Shown here piece after piece: positions 17,704-26,998 of a stretch of DNA of 64,000 bases. The notes below the pieces were generated by a model that did no database searches, was not told the origin of the DNA, and was given only the letters and a program-made list of their open reading frames with translations. The stretch's first letter is position 1; each line of letters starts with the position of its first letter. The position numbers and the translations under genes are program-made. Origin of the DNA: Wenzhouxiangella limi (lineage in GTDB: Bacteria > Pseudomonadota > Gammaproteobacteria > Xanthomonadales > Wenzhouxiangellaceae); contig NZ_JAAGSC010000031.1 of NCBI RefSeq assembly GCF_010499265.1, positions 427,976 through 491,975 on the forward strand. Reading direction: 5' to 3'.

Positions 17704-18669
17704 TTAGCGGCGAATTCCGCCGTCGGCCAGCAGGTCAAAACTGGCGACATCGGCGCGATCCTGGCCGTCGAACTCGACCGGCTTGCCGTCGAGCTCCAGG
17801 GCGATGGCACTGGCGCGCCCCAGCAGCAGTCGAAACGGCGGATCAGCTTCGAAACGACGGCGATCGCCGCTGCGCAGCAGATCGTACTCCAGGCGCTGCC
17901 CGTCACCCGCGTACACTTCCAGCCAGCTGTCTTCGAGCACCTCGATGACCAGCACCGAACCGGCCGGCTCTGGCTCGGATTCGACCGAGGCGGCTGCGGC
18001 ATCGGGCTTGGTCAGCGCCGCTGCCGGATCCCGCAGCGGGCGAATCGACGCCAGAGGCAGTGCCGAAGCGGCCACCGTCGCACTTTCATTCGTCTGATCG
18101 GTCTCCCCCTGATCCGGGGCGTCGTCCAGCGATAGCGCCCGGGCAACGCGATCGGCGATGCGCTGCTCGGACGTTCCAGTAGATTCGGCGGCAACCTGCT
18201 CCGAAATGACCGGTTCCCGCTCGATAAAACGTGACCCGCCCTGGATATAAATCAAGACAAGAGGTGGAATAATTAGAGTAGTAACAATAAGGTAGGTAGA
18301 AAACTTAAGAATTCGATCGAACTTTGGTGGACGCTTGCGCCCGGGCATCACCGGTTGCAGGGCGGCGGGCTCAACCCCTTCGATCAGGGCCAGCAGAGGT
18401 TCGGGGTCCAGGCCCAGGTACTGGGCGTAGTTGCGGACGTAGCCGCGTCGGTAAATGGGTGCCAGCTGATCCAGTTCACCTTGCTCGATGCGCTCCAGTG
18501 TGACAACGGAAAGCTTCAGGTCCCGCGCCGCCGCCTCCAGTCTGACGCGACGCTTGAGCCGTTGCTGGCGAATCTGGATGCCGATCTCTTCTTCGGCGCG
18601 ACCCACGGCCAGCCGAAGCTGATCCGGCTCTGAAGAATCAGTGCTGGTTGAAATATCGTTATCAGTCAT
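17704..18669 (-). CDS. rodZ: Cytoskeleton-associated helix-turn-helix membrane protein RodZ
   Basis: RodZ links MreB filaments to the cell-wall elongation machinery. Residues about 28-95 form the HTH domain (IRQQRLKRRVRLEAAARDL, RRGYVRNYAQYLGLDP). A basic juxtamembrane stretch (RKRPPKFDRILKF) precedes a membrane helix at about residues 124-143. A long Ala/Thr/Pro-rich periplasmic linker and a C-terminal DUF4115 domain (VLVIEVLEDSWLEVY) follow. The codons for the membrane segment are markedly AT-rich compared with the gene. It overlaps pilW by 8 bp. Confidence 0.93.
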   Translation of the reverse strand: MTDNDISTSTDSSEPDQLRLAVGRAEEEIGIQIRQQRLKRRVRLEAAARDLKLSVVTLERIEQGELDQLAPIYRRGYVRNYAQYLGLDPEPLLALIEGVEPAALQPVMPGRKRPPKFDRILKFSTYLIVTTLIIPPLVLIYIQGGSRFIEREPVISEQVAAESTGTSEQRIADRVARALSLDDAPDQGETDQTNESATVAASALPLASIRPLRDPAAALTKPDAAAASVESEPEPAGSVLVIEVLEDSWLEVYAGDGQRLEYDLLRSGDRRRFEADPPFRLLLGRASAIALELDGKPVEFDGQDRADVASFDLLADGGIRR

Positions 18670-19453
18670 TTTCCTGCCTCAGGCCGCGCAGTTCCCGAAC
18701 TTCCGCGGAGTCGGGAAATTGCTGCTCCAGGCGCGCGGCGTATTGTTCAGCCTGGCCAGGATTGTTCAGTGTTTCTTCAATTCGATAGCCGAGCATCAAG
18801 GTCGCCGCATCGGCCGCGGCCACGCTCTCGAAGCGCTGGAGAAATGCGCGGGCGCGGAAAGCTTCACCGCGCTCCAGCTGCAGCGCGGCAAGCTGAAACA
18901 GGGCGTCGGCGTAGTTCGGATCGATCTCAAGGGCCTGGCGCAGATAGGTCTCGGCCTGCTCAAGCTGGCCCGCCCGGCGGGCACAGGCCCCGGCATTGCC
19001 GTACGCCAGTTCCGGCGTTGCGTAGAAAGGATCCTCCATCGCCCGCTGGAAGTGGCGATTGGCTTCCCGGAATTCGCCCCGGCGACACAGGTGCACCGCG
19101 TAGGCGTTCTGGGTGGAACCATCGATCGGCGCAAGCCGCGAGGCTTCGCGATAGTACCGTCCAGCCTGGCGGGTATCGCCAAGCTGCTCGTAGATCAGGG
19201 CCAGGGTCAGGTAGGCCGGCGTGTGCGCATCGTCGTGCTCCAGCGCCGTTTGCAGCTTTTCTATGGCCAGCTGCAGCTCGTCACGCTCGAGATAACCAAT
19301 GCCCAGCCGGGTATTGACCTCGGCCGCACGAACCGGACTGACCCGATCCATGCCGTCGCGCACATTCGTCGACGAAGACGGCGTCGTCGCGCAGCTGACG
19401 ACAAGCCCCAGCAAGCCCACCAGCAGCGGCAATCTGAGAAGGCGACATTTCAT
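18662..19453 (-). CDS. pilW: Type IV pilus biogenesis/stability lipoprotein PilW (PilF)
   Basis: This 263-residue protein has a lipoprotein signal (hydrophobic stretch ending VVSC, lipid Cys at about 21). About five to six TPR units follow, for example LGIGYLERDELQLAIEKLQTA and AYLTLALIYEQLGDT. Homologues act as the outer membrane pilotin for the PilQ secretin. It lies between rlmN and rodZ as usual, overlapping rlmN by ATGA. Confidence 0.93.
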   Translation of the reverse strand: MKCRLLRLPLLVGLLGLVVSCATTPSSSTNVRDGMDRVSPVRAAEVNTRLGIGYLERDELQLAIEKLQTALEHDDAHTPAYLTLALIYEQLGDTRQAGRYYREASRLAPIDGSTQNAYAVHLCRRGEFREANRHFQRAMEDPFYATPELAYGNAGACARRAGQLEQAETYLRQALEIDPNYADALFQLAALQLERGEAFRARAFLQRFESVAAADAATLMLGYRIEETLNNPGQAEQYAARLEQQFPDSAEVRELRGLRQEND

Positions 19454-20568
19454 GCCGGTAACGCCTGCCGGGCCAGCTGTTCCTGAACCAGGCGACGGCG
19501 CTCGCTGGGCGCCAGCAGCTTTCCGACCAGCTGGCCGCAGGCAGCGTCAATATCGTCACCGCGCGTCTTGCGGACGGTGGTGACGATGCCGGCCGCGCGG
19601 GTCACTTTCTGGAACTCGTAAATCGCGTCAGGTGAAGACGGCAAGAAGGGCGTGCCGGGGAACGGGTTGAACGGGATCAGATTGAGCTTGCAAGGCAAAC
19701 CGTTGAGGAGGCGAACCAGGCCCCGAGCCTCGCGACGGCTGTCGTTAACGCCCGCCATCATGGTGTACTCGAAAGTGATCGAACGCCGGTGGTGGACCCG
19801 CACAAAACGCTGACAGGCCGCCATCAGCTCGGCCAGGGGATATTTCCGATTCAGCGGCACCAGGCGGGTACGAAGCTCATCGTCGGGCGCATGCAGCGAT
19901 ACGGCCAGGGCGAACTCATCGCCCTGGGCCAGATCGTCGATGCCGGGCACCACCCCGGCGGTGGAAATCGTCACTCGCCGCGACGCCAGGCCATAGGCCA
20001 GATCATCGCGCAGCAGCGAAAGCGCCGGTCGAACCGCGCCCAGATTGAGCAGCGGCTCGCCCATCCCCATGAAAACCACGTTGGTTACCCTGCGCTCGCC
20101 GAGGCGGGGATCAGCCAGGGCATTGACCGCAAACCACACCTGGCCAATGATTTCGGCTGCCGACAGGTTACGCTTGAACCCCTGGGTCGCGGTTGAACAG
20201 AACGTGCAGTTGAGCATGCAACCGACCTGGGAAGAAATGCACAAGGTCCCGCGATCGGCTTCGGGAATGAACACCGTCTCGACGGCGCTGCCGCCGCTTT
20301 CGCTGAGCAGCCACTTGACGGTCCCGTCACTCGAGACCTGTTCCCGAATGGCGCGCGGCGGGCAGATCTCGGCGACGGCAGAAAGACGATCGCGCAGGGC
20401 GCGCGACAGATCGGTCATCAGCGCAAAATCGGTCACGCCGCGCTGGTGAATCCACTGCAGCAGCTGGCGGGCGCGAAAGGGTTTTTCGCCAAAGTCGGCG
20501 AAAAACCGTTCCAAAGACGGCCGGTCCAGCCCGATGAGATTGGTTTTCAAATCCGCCGAGGTCGGCAT
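19450..20568 (-). CDS. rlmN: Dual-specificity 23S rRNA / tRNA adenine-C2 methyltransferase RlmN
   Basis: This radical-SAM enzyme makes m2A2503 in 23S rRNA and m2A37 in tRNAs. It has the CxxxCxxC cluster in CMLNCTFCSTATQG, the GMGEPLLN motif and the conserved C-terminal Cys in TRGDDIDAACGQL. The frame is open further upstream, but family members begin close to NLIGLDRPSLERFF, so the ATG at 20568 (372 residues) is chosen. An in-frame ATG at 20610 would overlap ndk by 20 bp and is the alternative. Confidence 0.94.
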   Translation of the reverse strand: MPTSADLKTNLIGLDRPSLERFFADFGEKPFRARQLLQWIHQRGVTDFALMTDLSRALRDRLSAVAEICPPRAIREQVSSDGTVKWLLSESGGSAVETVFIPEADRGTLCISSQVGCMLNCTFCSTATQGFKRNLSAAEIIGQVWFAVNALADPRLGERRVTNVVFMGMGEPLLNLGAVRPALSLLRDDLAYGLASRRVTISTAGVVPGIDDLAQGDEFALAVSLHAPDDELRTRLVPLNRKYPLAELMAACQRFVRVHHRRSITFEYTMMAGVNDSRREARGLVRLLNGLPCKLNLIPFNPFPGTPFLPSSPDAIYEFQKVTRAAGIVTTVRKTRGDDIDAACGQLVGKLLAPSERRRLVQEQLARQALPA

Positions 20569-20590
20569 CTGCGCAGAAAACCCCTGAAAA

Positions 20591-21010
20591 TCACCGAGAG
20601 TATATCTCATCAGCGCCGAAAAAGAAGGCGATCTCCTGCTTCGCCGTCTCCGGCGCATCCGATCCGTGCACGGCGTTGGCGTCAATACTGGAAGCAAATT
20701 CCGCGCGGATCGTTCCCGGTGCCGCCTGGCGGGGATCGGTCGCTCCCATCAGTTCCCGGTTGCGCGTGATCGCGTCCTGACCCTCAAGCACCTGGATCAT
20801 GACCGGACCCGAGGTCATGAACTCGACCAGGTCAGCGAAAAATGGGCGCTCGCGGTGCACGCTGTAGAAGCCTTCCGCCTCTTCGCGGCTCAGGTGCTTC
20901 ATCCGCGCGGCAACGATTTTCAGCCCTGCATGCTCGAAACGGGAATAGATTTCGCCTATGACGTTCTTGGCCACGGCGTCGGGTTTAATAATGGAAAGCG
21001 TACGTTCCAT
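20591..21010 (-). CDS. ndk: Nucleoside diphosphate kinase
   Basis: Ndk balances nucleoside triphosphates through a phospho-histidine. The 139-residue sequence has [23 protein letters not shown] and the active-site His115 in [11 protein letters not shown] strong AAGGAGAAGTC ribosome-binding site precedes the ATG. It leads the ndk-rlmN-pilW-rodZ series, and a candidate promoter lies about 46 bp upstream of its start. Confidence 0.98.
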   Translation of the reverse strand: MERTLSIIKPDAVAKNVIGEIYSRFEHAGLKIVAARMKHLSREEAEGFYSVHRERPFFADLVEFMTSGPVMIQVLEGQDAITRNRELMGATDPRQAAPGTIRAEFASSIDANAVHGSDAPETAKQEIAFFFGADEIYSR

Positions 21011-21055
21011 GACTTCTCCTTAGCAAATCGGATCGCGGGGTTGGCAAAACCAGGC

Positions 21056-21082
21056 ATTGTACCGCAGCCCCGCACGGTTCAA
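21056..21082 (-). promoter_or_regulatory. Candidate ndk promoter
   Basis: On the minus strand TTGAAC (21082-21077) and TACAAT (21061-21056) are separated by 15 bp, about 46 bp upstream of the ndk ATG. The -10 matches the sigma-70 consensus at five of six positions, but the spacer is shorter than the usual 17 bp. Confidence 0.4.
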
Positions 21083-21146
21083 CGACGGAGCGTGCCGCGC
21101 GATGGACAGAGAAGTCGCCGTCCGCCTCGTCCGGGCGGAGCAGTGC

Positions 21147-21518
21147 TCAGGTCCGGGGATGCAGCATATGGGCCAGCTCGGTATCCACCTGTTCGGCGTC
21201 CCCGAGATTAAGCGCCAGCAAACGCCGCAGATGGGTCATGCCTTCGACATCGATTTCCACCCAGCGGGCGCCCACCCGATTCTCCGAAGAAAACGCAACC
21301 TCCAGCGCCATGCTCATGGCCACATCCGGCGCCAGGCTGACCTCCAGCTGCGCCGACTGGCCCGGCCGGGGCCCCTGCCCTTCCGGCAACCCGCGCAGCA
21401 GCACGCCCTTGAGCGAGAGGTTCTCCACCTCGACTGCAAGGGGCTCGTGACCACCCCAGCTCAACATCGCCGGGCATTCGTAGGTCACGCGCTGGAACTG
21501 TCTTCGGTCTTCGCTCAT
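21147..21518 (-). CDS. PilZ domain protein
   Basis: This 123-residue single-domain protein has both halves of the PilZ cyclic-di-GMP motif: RRQFQR at residues 5-10 (RxxxR) and NLSLKGVLL (D/NxSxxG form) near residue 33. It probably binds c-di-GMP. Its place 18 bp downstream of pilU suggests a role in surface motility. The essential pilus protein PilZ itself lacks a good RxxxR motif, so this is more likely a separate c-di-GMP effector. Confidence 0.8.
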   Translation of the reverse strand: MSEDRRQFQRVTYECPAMLSWGGHEPLAVEVENLSLKGVLLRGLPEGQGPRPGQSAQLEVSLAPDVAMSMALEVAFSSENRVGARWVEIDVEGMTHLRRLLALNLGDAEQVDTELAHMLHPRT

Positions 21519-21536
21519 GCTGAGCTCCTGATCCCT

Positions 21537-22646
21537 TCAGGCCGTGGGATTGATTTCCCAGGAATCGGGCGTATCGTGGGCGCCCTGTTCGCGGGAAAGT
21601 CGGATGTTGAGCCCCAGGTCGTTGCGCGAGTCGGCGTTCTGCAGCGCCTCCTGCTCGGTGATCTTGCCTTGCTCGAACAGTCGAAACAGCGACTGGTCAA
21701 AGGTCTGCATGCCGTGCTGGGAGCCTTCCTTCATCGCGTCCTTGATGCCGTGAACTTCACCCTTGAGGATAAGATCGGCGATATAGGGCGTACGCAGCAG
21801 CAGCTCGACGGCGGGCACCCGTTTGCCGTCCACCGTGGGAATCAGACGCTGGCTGACAATGGCCTGCAGGTGCAGCGACAGATCCACGAATAGCTGCCGG
21901 TGGGCCGATTCGGGAAAGAAGTTGATGATCCGGTCCAGGGTCTGGTTGGCGTTGTTGGCGTGCAGCGTCGACAGGCAGAGATGACCGGTCTCGGCATAGG
22001 CGACAGCATGCTGCATCGTTTGCTGATCGCGAATCTCGCCAATCAGGATCACGTCGGGGGCTTCGCGCATCGCGTTCTTCAGCGCCACCTCGTAGCTTTT
22101 CGTATCCAGCCCGACTTCGCGCTGATCGACGATGGAGCGCTTGTGCGGGTGGAGAAATTCGATCGGGTCTTCGATCGTCAGAACGTGGCCGGATCGATGC
22201 GAATTGCGATGATCGATCATCGAGGCCAGTGTCGTCGACTTGCCCGACCCGGTTGACCCGACCACCAGCACCAGCCCGCGCGGCAGCATGATCAGATCCT
22301 GCAGCTTGATCGGCAGATTCAGCTCCTCGATCGAGGGAATCTCGCCCTTGATGTGGCGAATAACCATGGCGACCGATCCGCGCTGGCGGAAGATGTTGAC
22401 GCGAAAGCGCCCCACCCCTTCCAGGGCCAGGGCCAGGTTCATCTCCATATCGCGCTCGAACTCGGTGCTTTGCTTGTCGTTCATGACCGAGTAGGCCAAC
22501 TGCCGGGTATCGGCGGTCGTCAGGCGCTGTTCCCCGAGAAACCGGGTCTTGCCCTCGATATTGATGCCGACCGGGGAGCCAGCACTGAAAAAGAGATCCG
22601 AGCCACCGTGTTTGACCATGGCCTGGAGGAATTTTTCTAGCGTCAC
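21537..22646 (-). CDS. pilU: Type IV pilus retraction ATPase PilU
   Basis: This PilT/PilU-type hexameric ATPase powers pilus retraction. It has Walker A GSTGSGKSTTLAS, the Asp box region IEDPIEFLHPHKRSIVDQREVG, Walker B VILIGEIRD and the His box LSTLHANN. The preferred start is GTG at 22646, since the protein then begins (M)TLEKFLQAMVKHGGSDLFF, matching PilU N-termini, and GGAAA lies about 9 nt upstream. An ATG 12 codons earlier is less likely. No pilT partner is next to it; pilT-pilU are often adjacent. Confidence 0.9.
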   Translation of the reverse strand: MTLEKFLQAMVKHGGSDLFFSAGSPVGINIEGKTRFLGEQRLTTADTRQLAYSVMNDKQSTEFERDMEMNLALALEGVGRFRVNIFRQRGSVAMVIRHIKGEIPSIEELNLPIKLQDLIMLPRGLVLVVGSTGSGKSTTLASMIDHRNSHRSGHVLTIEDPIEFLHPHKRSIVDQREVGLDTKSYEVALKNAMREAPDVILIGEIRDQQTMQHAVAYAETGHLCLSTLHANNANQTLDRIINFFPESAHRQLFVDLSLHLQAIVSQRLIPTVDGKRVPAVELLLRTPYIADLILKGEVHGIKDAMKEGSQHGMQTFDQSLFRLFEQGKITEQEALQNADSRNDLGLNIRLSREQGAHDTPDSWEINPTA

Positions 22647-22715
22647 AAGCAAGTTTCCTGACGAGACGAAGAACGGCTGCAACCGCCTGCGGTCGCAACG
22701 AATCGCTTCAGTGTA

Positions 22716-23132
22716 TCACTCCGGCAGCGATGATCCGCTCTGGCGCAGGCATCTGGCGAGGCGGCGGAATTCATCTTTTGAGAGCTGGCCGCGGAACACG
22801 CCAAACGCGGCCAGTCCGTCCCCGCGCCAGCCGATGAACCAGGGGCTGACAAAAGAATACCGAACGCGGCGCGACCAGCGGCCACCGCGCCGATACGAAA
22901 GACCGTCCATGTCCGGGTTGAGCGTCAGCGCCGGCCTGAGCAGCCGCACCGTCGCGCGCCCACCGAGCACCATCGCAACGACCCCCAGGATAAAGACTGT
23001 GCCCCAATCGAGGTCCGCGAACACCAGCGAACAGGCGGCCAGAAAGGTCAGCATCACGCTGCACGCGGCCATGGCGCGCGCCGGCCGCAGCGAAATTTCA
23101 GTCCCTGCTGACCGCCGTTCCCCGTATGTCAT
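22716..23132 (-). CDS. ygfX: YgfX family membrane protein (CptA)
   Basis: This 138-residue protein has an N-terminal pair of membrane helices (about residues 21-60) after the ISLRPA segment, then a short cytosolic part with RRGGRWS and a C-terminal RLARCLRQ helix. Layout and position directly after sdhE identify the YgfX family. In E. coli YgfX/CptA has been reported as a toxin-like protein affecting MreB/FtsZ, with YgfY as partner; that is family knowledge. It overlaps sdhE by 35 bp, which suggests coupled translation. Confidence 0.75.
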   Translation of the reverse strand: MTYGERRSAGTEISLRPARAMAACSVMLTFLAACSLVFADLDWGTVFILGVVAMVLGGRATVRLLRPALTLNPDMDGLSYRRGGRWSRRVRYSFVSPWFIGWRGDGLAAFGVFRGQLSKDEFRRLARCLRQSGSSLPE

Positions 23133-23355
23133 CGACGATCATGCACAAGGAGCGGGATTCAGGCCGGCTGCGGCCCAGCAGCCAGTTCCACAGCTGATCA
23201 TCTTCGGCATCGAGCAGTTCCCGGAAAGACCCCTGCAGATCTTCGCCGGCGCTTGCCCAATGCTGGTCCAGCCATCGGGTCAACAGGGTATCGAGTTCGC
23301 GCATGCCCCGGCGGCAGCGCCACTTCAGATCCCGCGGAACGGCAGCGTCAGTCAC
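23098..23355 (-). CDS. sdhE: Succinate dehydrogenase flavinylation factor SdhE
   Basis: SdhE promotes covalent FAD attachment to SdhA. The 85-residue helical protein carries the diagnostic RRGMRELD motif at about residues 15-22. Acidic residues and a DDQLWNWLLGR helix follow. It begins 7 bp after sdhB ends, so it is part of the sdh operon, whereas in E. coli it is unlinked from sdh. Confidence 0.92.
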   Translation of the reverse strand: MTDAAVPRDLKWRCRRGMRELDTLLTRWLDQHWASAGEDLQGSFRELLDAEDDQLWNWLLGRSRPESRSLCMIVDDIRGTAVSRD

Positions 23356-23362
23356 CGATCGG

Positions 23363-24148
23363 TCAGAGGCTGCGCCGGGCCAGCATCATCTTCTTGATCT
23401 CGGCGATCGCCTTGGCCGGGTTGAGACCCTTGGGACAGGTCTTGGCGCAGTTCATGATCGTATGGCAGCGGTACAGCCGGAAGGGATCCTCGAGATCATC
23501 GAGACGCTCTCCGGTGGCTTCGTCCCGGGAATCCACCAGCCAGCGATAAGCCTGCAGCAGCACGGCCGGACCGAGGTAGCGCTCGCCGTTCCACCAGTAG
23601 CTGGGACACGAGGTCGAGCAGCAGGCGCACAGGATGCACTCGTACAAGCCGTCGACTTTTTCCCGGTCCTCGCGCGACTGCAGCCGCTCCTTGTCCGGTG
23701 GCGCCGGGCTCTGCGTGCGAAGCCAGGGCTTGATCGAGGCGTACTGGGCGTAGAAATGGGTGAGATCGGGCACCAGGTCCTTGATGACGGGCATGTGCGG
23801 CAGCGGGTAGATGCGAACATCCCCCTTGACCTCGTCGATGGCCTTGGTGCAGGCCAGGGTATTGGTGCCGTCGATGTTGAAGGCGCAGGAGCCGCAGATC
23901 CCTTCCCGGCACGAGCGGCGGAAGGTCAGGGTCGGATCGATCTCGTTTTTGATCTTGAGCACCGCATCGAGCACCATCGGCCCGCATTCGTCCAGGTCCA
24001 GATCGTAGGAATCGATGCGCGGATTTTCACCGCTGTCGGGATCCCAGCGATAAACGCGGAACGTGCGTACGTTGCTTGCCCCTTCCGGTGCCGGAAAGTG
24101 CCGTCCCTGGTTGATTCTGGAGTTCTTCGGAAGTCGGAATTCAGCCAT
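23363..24148 (-). CDS. sdhB: Succinate dehydrogenase iron-sulfur subunit
   Basis: SdhB carries electrons from FAD to quinone. Cysteines for the 2Fe-2S cluster are in [15 protein letters not shown] and the following LAC. Those for the 4Fe-4S and 3Fe-4S clusters are in [12 protein letters not shown] and [17 protein letters not shown]. The 261-residue protein has a slightly extended N-terminus compared with the 238-residue E. coli protein. It lies 54 bp downstream of sdhA. Confidence 0.97.
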   Translation of the reverse strand: MAEFRLPKNSRINQGRHFPAPEGASNVRTFRVYRWDPDSGENPRIDSYDLDLDECGPMVLDAVLKIKNEIDPTLTFRRSCREGICGSCAFNIDGTNTLACTKAIDEVKGDVRIYPLPHMPVIKDLVPDLTHFYAQYASIKPWLRTQSPAPPDKERLQSREDREKVDGLYECILCACCSTSCPSYWWNGERYLGPAVLLQAYRWLVDSRDEATGERLDDLEDPFRLYRCHTIMNCAKTCPKGLNPAKAIAEIKKMMLARRSL

Positions 24149-24202
24149 GATCGTTCGTCCGTAGGCAGCTTGTTTCAGGCAGACTTGGCCTTAAGGGGCC
24201 AG

Positions 24203-25993
24203 CTAATAGGTCCGCGCCTTGGCCGGGAACACCTCGACATCATCGGTGAGGGTATACATGTGCACCGGCCGGTAGTCGATCTGCACTTTGCCGTCCTCGT
24301 TCATCCAGGTCAGCGTGTGCTTCATCCAGTTATCGTCGTCGCGGTCGGGATGGTCCTCGCGAGCGTGAGCGCCGCGGCTCTCCTTGCGGTTTTCCGCCGA
24401 CATCAGGGTGGTGACCGCATTGCCGATCAGATTACGCAGCTCCAGCGTCTCGACCAGGTCGGAGTTCCAGATCATCGAATGATCGCTGACCTTGACGTTA
24501 TCGAATGCCGAGCGGACATCGGTAATGCGCTCACAGCCCTGCTGCAGCGTTTCGCCCGTGCGGAAGACCGCCGCATCCTGCTGCATGACCTGCTGCATGC
24601 GATCGCGGATCGAAGCGGTGGATTCGCTGCCCGAGGCATGGCGCAGACGGTCGAATTCGCCCACAAGCTGATCGACCCGTTCGCGCGCAACCGGCCGCAC
24701 CGACTGGTCCGGCTTGATGGTCTCGCCGCAGCGTTTTGCCACGGCCCGGCCGAAGACGATCAGATCTAGCAGCGAGTTCGAGCCCAGCCGGTTGGCCCCG
24801 TGCACGGACACGCAGGCGGCCTCGCCGATCGAGAAAAGCCCCGGCACCACGGCGTCCGGATCACCGTCTTTAAGCGTGACCACTTCGCCGTGATAGTTGG
24901 TCGGAATCCCGCCCATGTTGTAGTGGACGGTGGGCAGAACCGGAATCGGATCACGGGTGACGTCCACGCCGGCAAAGATTCTGGCGGTCTCGGCAATGCC
25001 CGGGAGACGCTCATTGATCACGTCCGCGCCCAGATGCTGCAGGTTGAGGTGAATGTGATCGTTCTTCGAACCCACCCCGCGACCTTCCCGTATCTCGATG
25101 GTCATCGATCGCGATACCACGTCGCGCGAGGCCAGGTCCTTGGCGTTGGGGGCGTAGCGCTCCATGAAGCGTTCGCCGTCGGAATTGGTCAGATAGCCGC
25201 CCTCGCCCCGGACGCCCTCGGTAATCAGGCAACCGGCACCGTAGACCCCGGTCGGGTGGAACTGGACAAACTCCATATCCTGAAGCGGCAGCCCGGCGCG
25301 CAGCACCATGCCGTTGCCGTCGCCGGTGCAGGTGTGGGCCGAAGTCGCTGAAAAGTAAGCGCGACCGTAGCCGCCGGTGGCCAGGATGACCGCGTGCGCC
25401 CGAAACTCATGCAGCGTGCCGGACGCCAGGTCCCAGGCAAGGCAGCCGCGGCAGGCACCGTCATCGTCCATCAACAGATCCAGGGCGAAATACTCGATGA
25501 AAAACTGTGCTTCGTGCTTGAGCGATTGCTGATAGAGCGTGTGCAGGATCGCGTGCCCGGTCCGGTCAGCCGCCGCGCAGGTGCGCTGGGCAGTGCCTTC
25601 CCCGAACCGGGTGGTCATGCCGCCGAAGGGGCGCTGGTAAATCTTTCCTTCCTCGGTGCGCGAGAACGGCACCCCGAAGTGCTCCAGCTCGATCACCGAC
25701 GGAATGGCCTCGCGGCACATGTACTCGATGGCGTCCTGATCGCCCAGCCAGTCCGACCCCTTGATGGTGTCGTACATGTGCCAGCGCCAGTCATCCTCGC
25801 CCATATTGCCCAGGGCCGCGCTCATGCCGCCCTGCGCCGCCACCGTGTGCGAGCGGGTCGGGAACACCTTGCTGATGCAGGCCGTGGTCAGACCGGTGGC
25901 CGCCAGACCCATGGTGGCGCGCAGGCCGGCGCCGCCGGCGCCGATGACCAGGACATCGTATTCGTGTTTCGTGATCTCGTATGCGTTGCTCAA
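24203..25993 (-). CDS. sdhA: Succinate dehydrogenase flavoprotein subunit
   Basis: SdhA oxidises succinate at a covalently bound [17 protein letters not shown] binds [12 protein letters not shown] carries the flavinylated His; [10 protein letters not shown] and [13 protein letters not shown] are substrate and FAD segments. No ATG fits. TTG at 25993 gives (M)[19 protein letters not shown] and 596 residues, close to E. coli (588). GGAG lies 7 nt upstream and the codon follows the sdhD stop by one base, so translation is probably coupled. The frame is open upstream through sdhD but that part is not SdhA. Confidence 0.96.
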   Translation of the reverse strand: MSNAYEITKHEYDVLVIGAGGAGLRATMGLAATGLTTACISKVFPTRSHTVAAQGGMSAALGNMGEDDWRWHMYDTIKGSDWLGDQDAIEYMCREAIPSVIELEHFGVPFSRTEEGKIYQRPFGGMTTRFGEGTAQRTCAAADRTGHAILHTLYQQSLKHEAQFFIEYFALDLLMDDDGACRGCLAWDLASGTLHEFRAHAVILATGGYGRAYFSATSAHTCTGDGNGMVLRAGLPLQDMEFVQFHPTGVYGAGCLITEGVRGEGGYLTNSDGERFMERYAPNAKDLASRDVVSRSMTIEIREGRGVGSKNDHIHLNLQHLGADVINERLPGIAETARIFAGVDVTRDPIPVLPTVHYNMGGIPTNYHGEVVTLKDGDPDAVVPGLFSIGEAACVSVHGANRLGSNSLLDLIVFGRAVAKRCGETIKPDQSVRPVARERVDQLVGEFDRLRHASGSESTASIRDRMQQVMQQDAAVFRTGETLQQGCERITDVRSAFDNVKVSDHSMIWNSDLVETLELRNLIGNAVTTLMSAENRKESRGAHAREDHPDRDDDNWMKHTLTWMNEDGKVQIDYRPVHMYTLTDDVEVFPAKARTY

Positions 25994-25994
25994 T

Positions 25995-26375
25995 TTATGC
26001 TCCAAAAGCCACTTTGAGGATGGCCAGGACCGCCAGCAAACCGGCGACGATGGCGGCAATCTTGACCAGCAGCTGCAGCGTGACCTCGACCGCACGCTGG
26101 TGAACGTAGTCCTCGATGATGACCTGCAGGCCCAGCTTGGCGTGATACAGCGAGGTAACCACAAACAAGATGCCCATGGCCGCATTGAAGGGGCGTCCCA
26201 GCCAGTCGGCGGCTTCGGCATGGCTGGCGCCAACCAGTGCCGACAGGGCAAGCACCAGCCACACCGTCAGGCCAATGAGCAGAATTGCGCTGAAGCGCTG
26301 CGCCCACCAGTGACCGACACCGTCTCCGGCTGAACCATGGTTGTGGGCTTCGGCAAGCGGATTTCTCAGATTCAC
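25995..26375 (-). CDS. sdhD: Succinate dehydrogenase membrane anchor subunit D
   Basis: This 126-residue, three-helix anchor binds heme b and quinone. The heme-ligand segment is [18 protein letters not shown]. The start is GTG at 26375, overlapping the sdhC stop as GTGA. It gives (M)[23 protein letters not shown], the usual alphaproteobacteria/Xanthomonas-like N-terminus. sdhA follows one base after its stop. Confidence 0.92.
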   Translation of the reverse strand: MNLRNPLAEAHNHGSAGDGVGHWWAQRFSAILLIGLTVWLVLALSALVGASHAEAADWLGRPFNAAMGILFVVTSLYHAKLGLQVIIEDYVHQRAVEVTLQLLVKIAAIVAGLLAVLAILKVAFGA

Positions 26376-26749
26376 AGCCACACCCCCCAGGCAATCACGG
26401 TCAGCGCACCCGCCAAGCCGACCACGGTCCAGCCCGAAGCGTAGGCCCCGCGCAGGTCGAGCAGCCAGCCTGCGTCCCACAACAGATGCCGGATACCGTT
26501 GAGCAGGTGGTAGAACAGCGCCGCCGTCCAGGCAACCAGCACCAGCAGCACGGGCACGCTTGCCAGGAATCCCGACAGAGCGGCGAATCGCTCGGGTCCG
26601 GCGGCCAGCGCCAGCAGCCAGGCCACCACGAGGACCAACCCGATGCTGAGCAAAACGCCGGAGATGCGGTGGCTGATGGACAGCACGGAGGTCAGCTGGG
26701 GTCGGTAAACCTGCAAGTGCGGGGAGATTGGTCGATTGTCAGTCGCCAT
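26372..26749 (-). CDS. sdhC: Succinate dehydrogenase cytochrome b556 subunit
   Basis: This 125-residue protein has three membrane helices. It has the family hallmarks RPISPHLQVYRPQLT, SISHRISGVLLSIG and the heme-side FYHLLNGIRHLLWD. It overlaps sdhD through GTGA. It starts 39 bp downstream of the SDHAF4-like gene, so the operon appears to begin with that assembly factor. Confidence 0.95.
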   Translation of the reverse strand: MATDNRPISPHLQVYRPQLTSVLSISHRISGVLLSIGLVLVVAWLLALAAGPERFAALSGFLASVPVLLVLVAWTAALFYHLLNGIRHLLWDAGWLLDLRGAYASGWTVVGLAGALTVIAWGVWL

Positions 26750-26788
26750 AGGAGATGTTCCTGTCGAAAAAGTGGATCAGTGCTGCGC

Positions 26789-26956
26789 TCAGAAGTCGAT
26801 GCAGCGTCCATTCTTTTCCCAGTCGCCGTAGCGAGTGGGATCCAGACCGTCTTTGCGGCCGCCGACTTCCTTGGGCGGGGTCGGTGCTTTCGGGGGCCGG
26901 GCGGACGAATCGTTCTTTTCGGGGAGCTGTTCGCCCCTGTTTGCTTCCTCACTCAT
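26789..26956 (-). CDS. DUF1674 protein, SDHAF4-like succinate dehydrogenase assembly factor
   Basis: This short protein (55 residues from the ATG at 26956) has a disordered charged N-terminus. Its C-terminus is the DUF1674 signature: KEVGGRKDGLDPTRYGDWEKNG followed by RCIDF (written here in two parts). In eukaryotes the same motif defines SDHAF4, which binds free flavinylated SdhA and helps it dimerise with SdhB. Its position directly upstream of sdhC supports the same job here. An in-frame ATG at 26986 is an alternative start; only 42 bp separate the chosen start from divergent ygfZ. Confidence 0.85.
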   Translation of the reverse strand: MSEEANRGEQLPEKNDSSARPPKAPTPPKEVGGRKDGLDPTRYGDWEKNGRCIDF

Positions 26957-26998
26957 AGCGTAGGATTGTACCTTGAGTCCGTTCATGATCGATCACCA

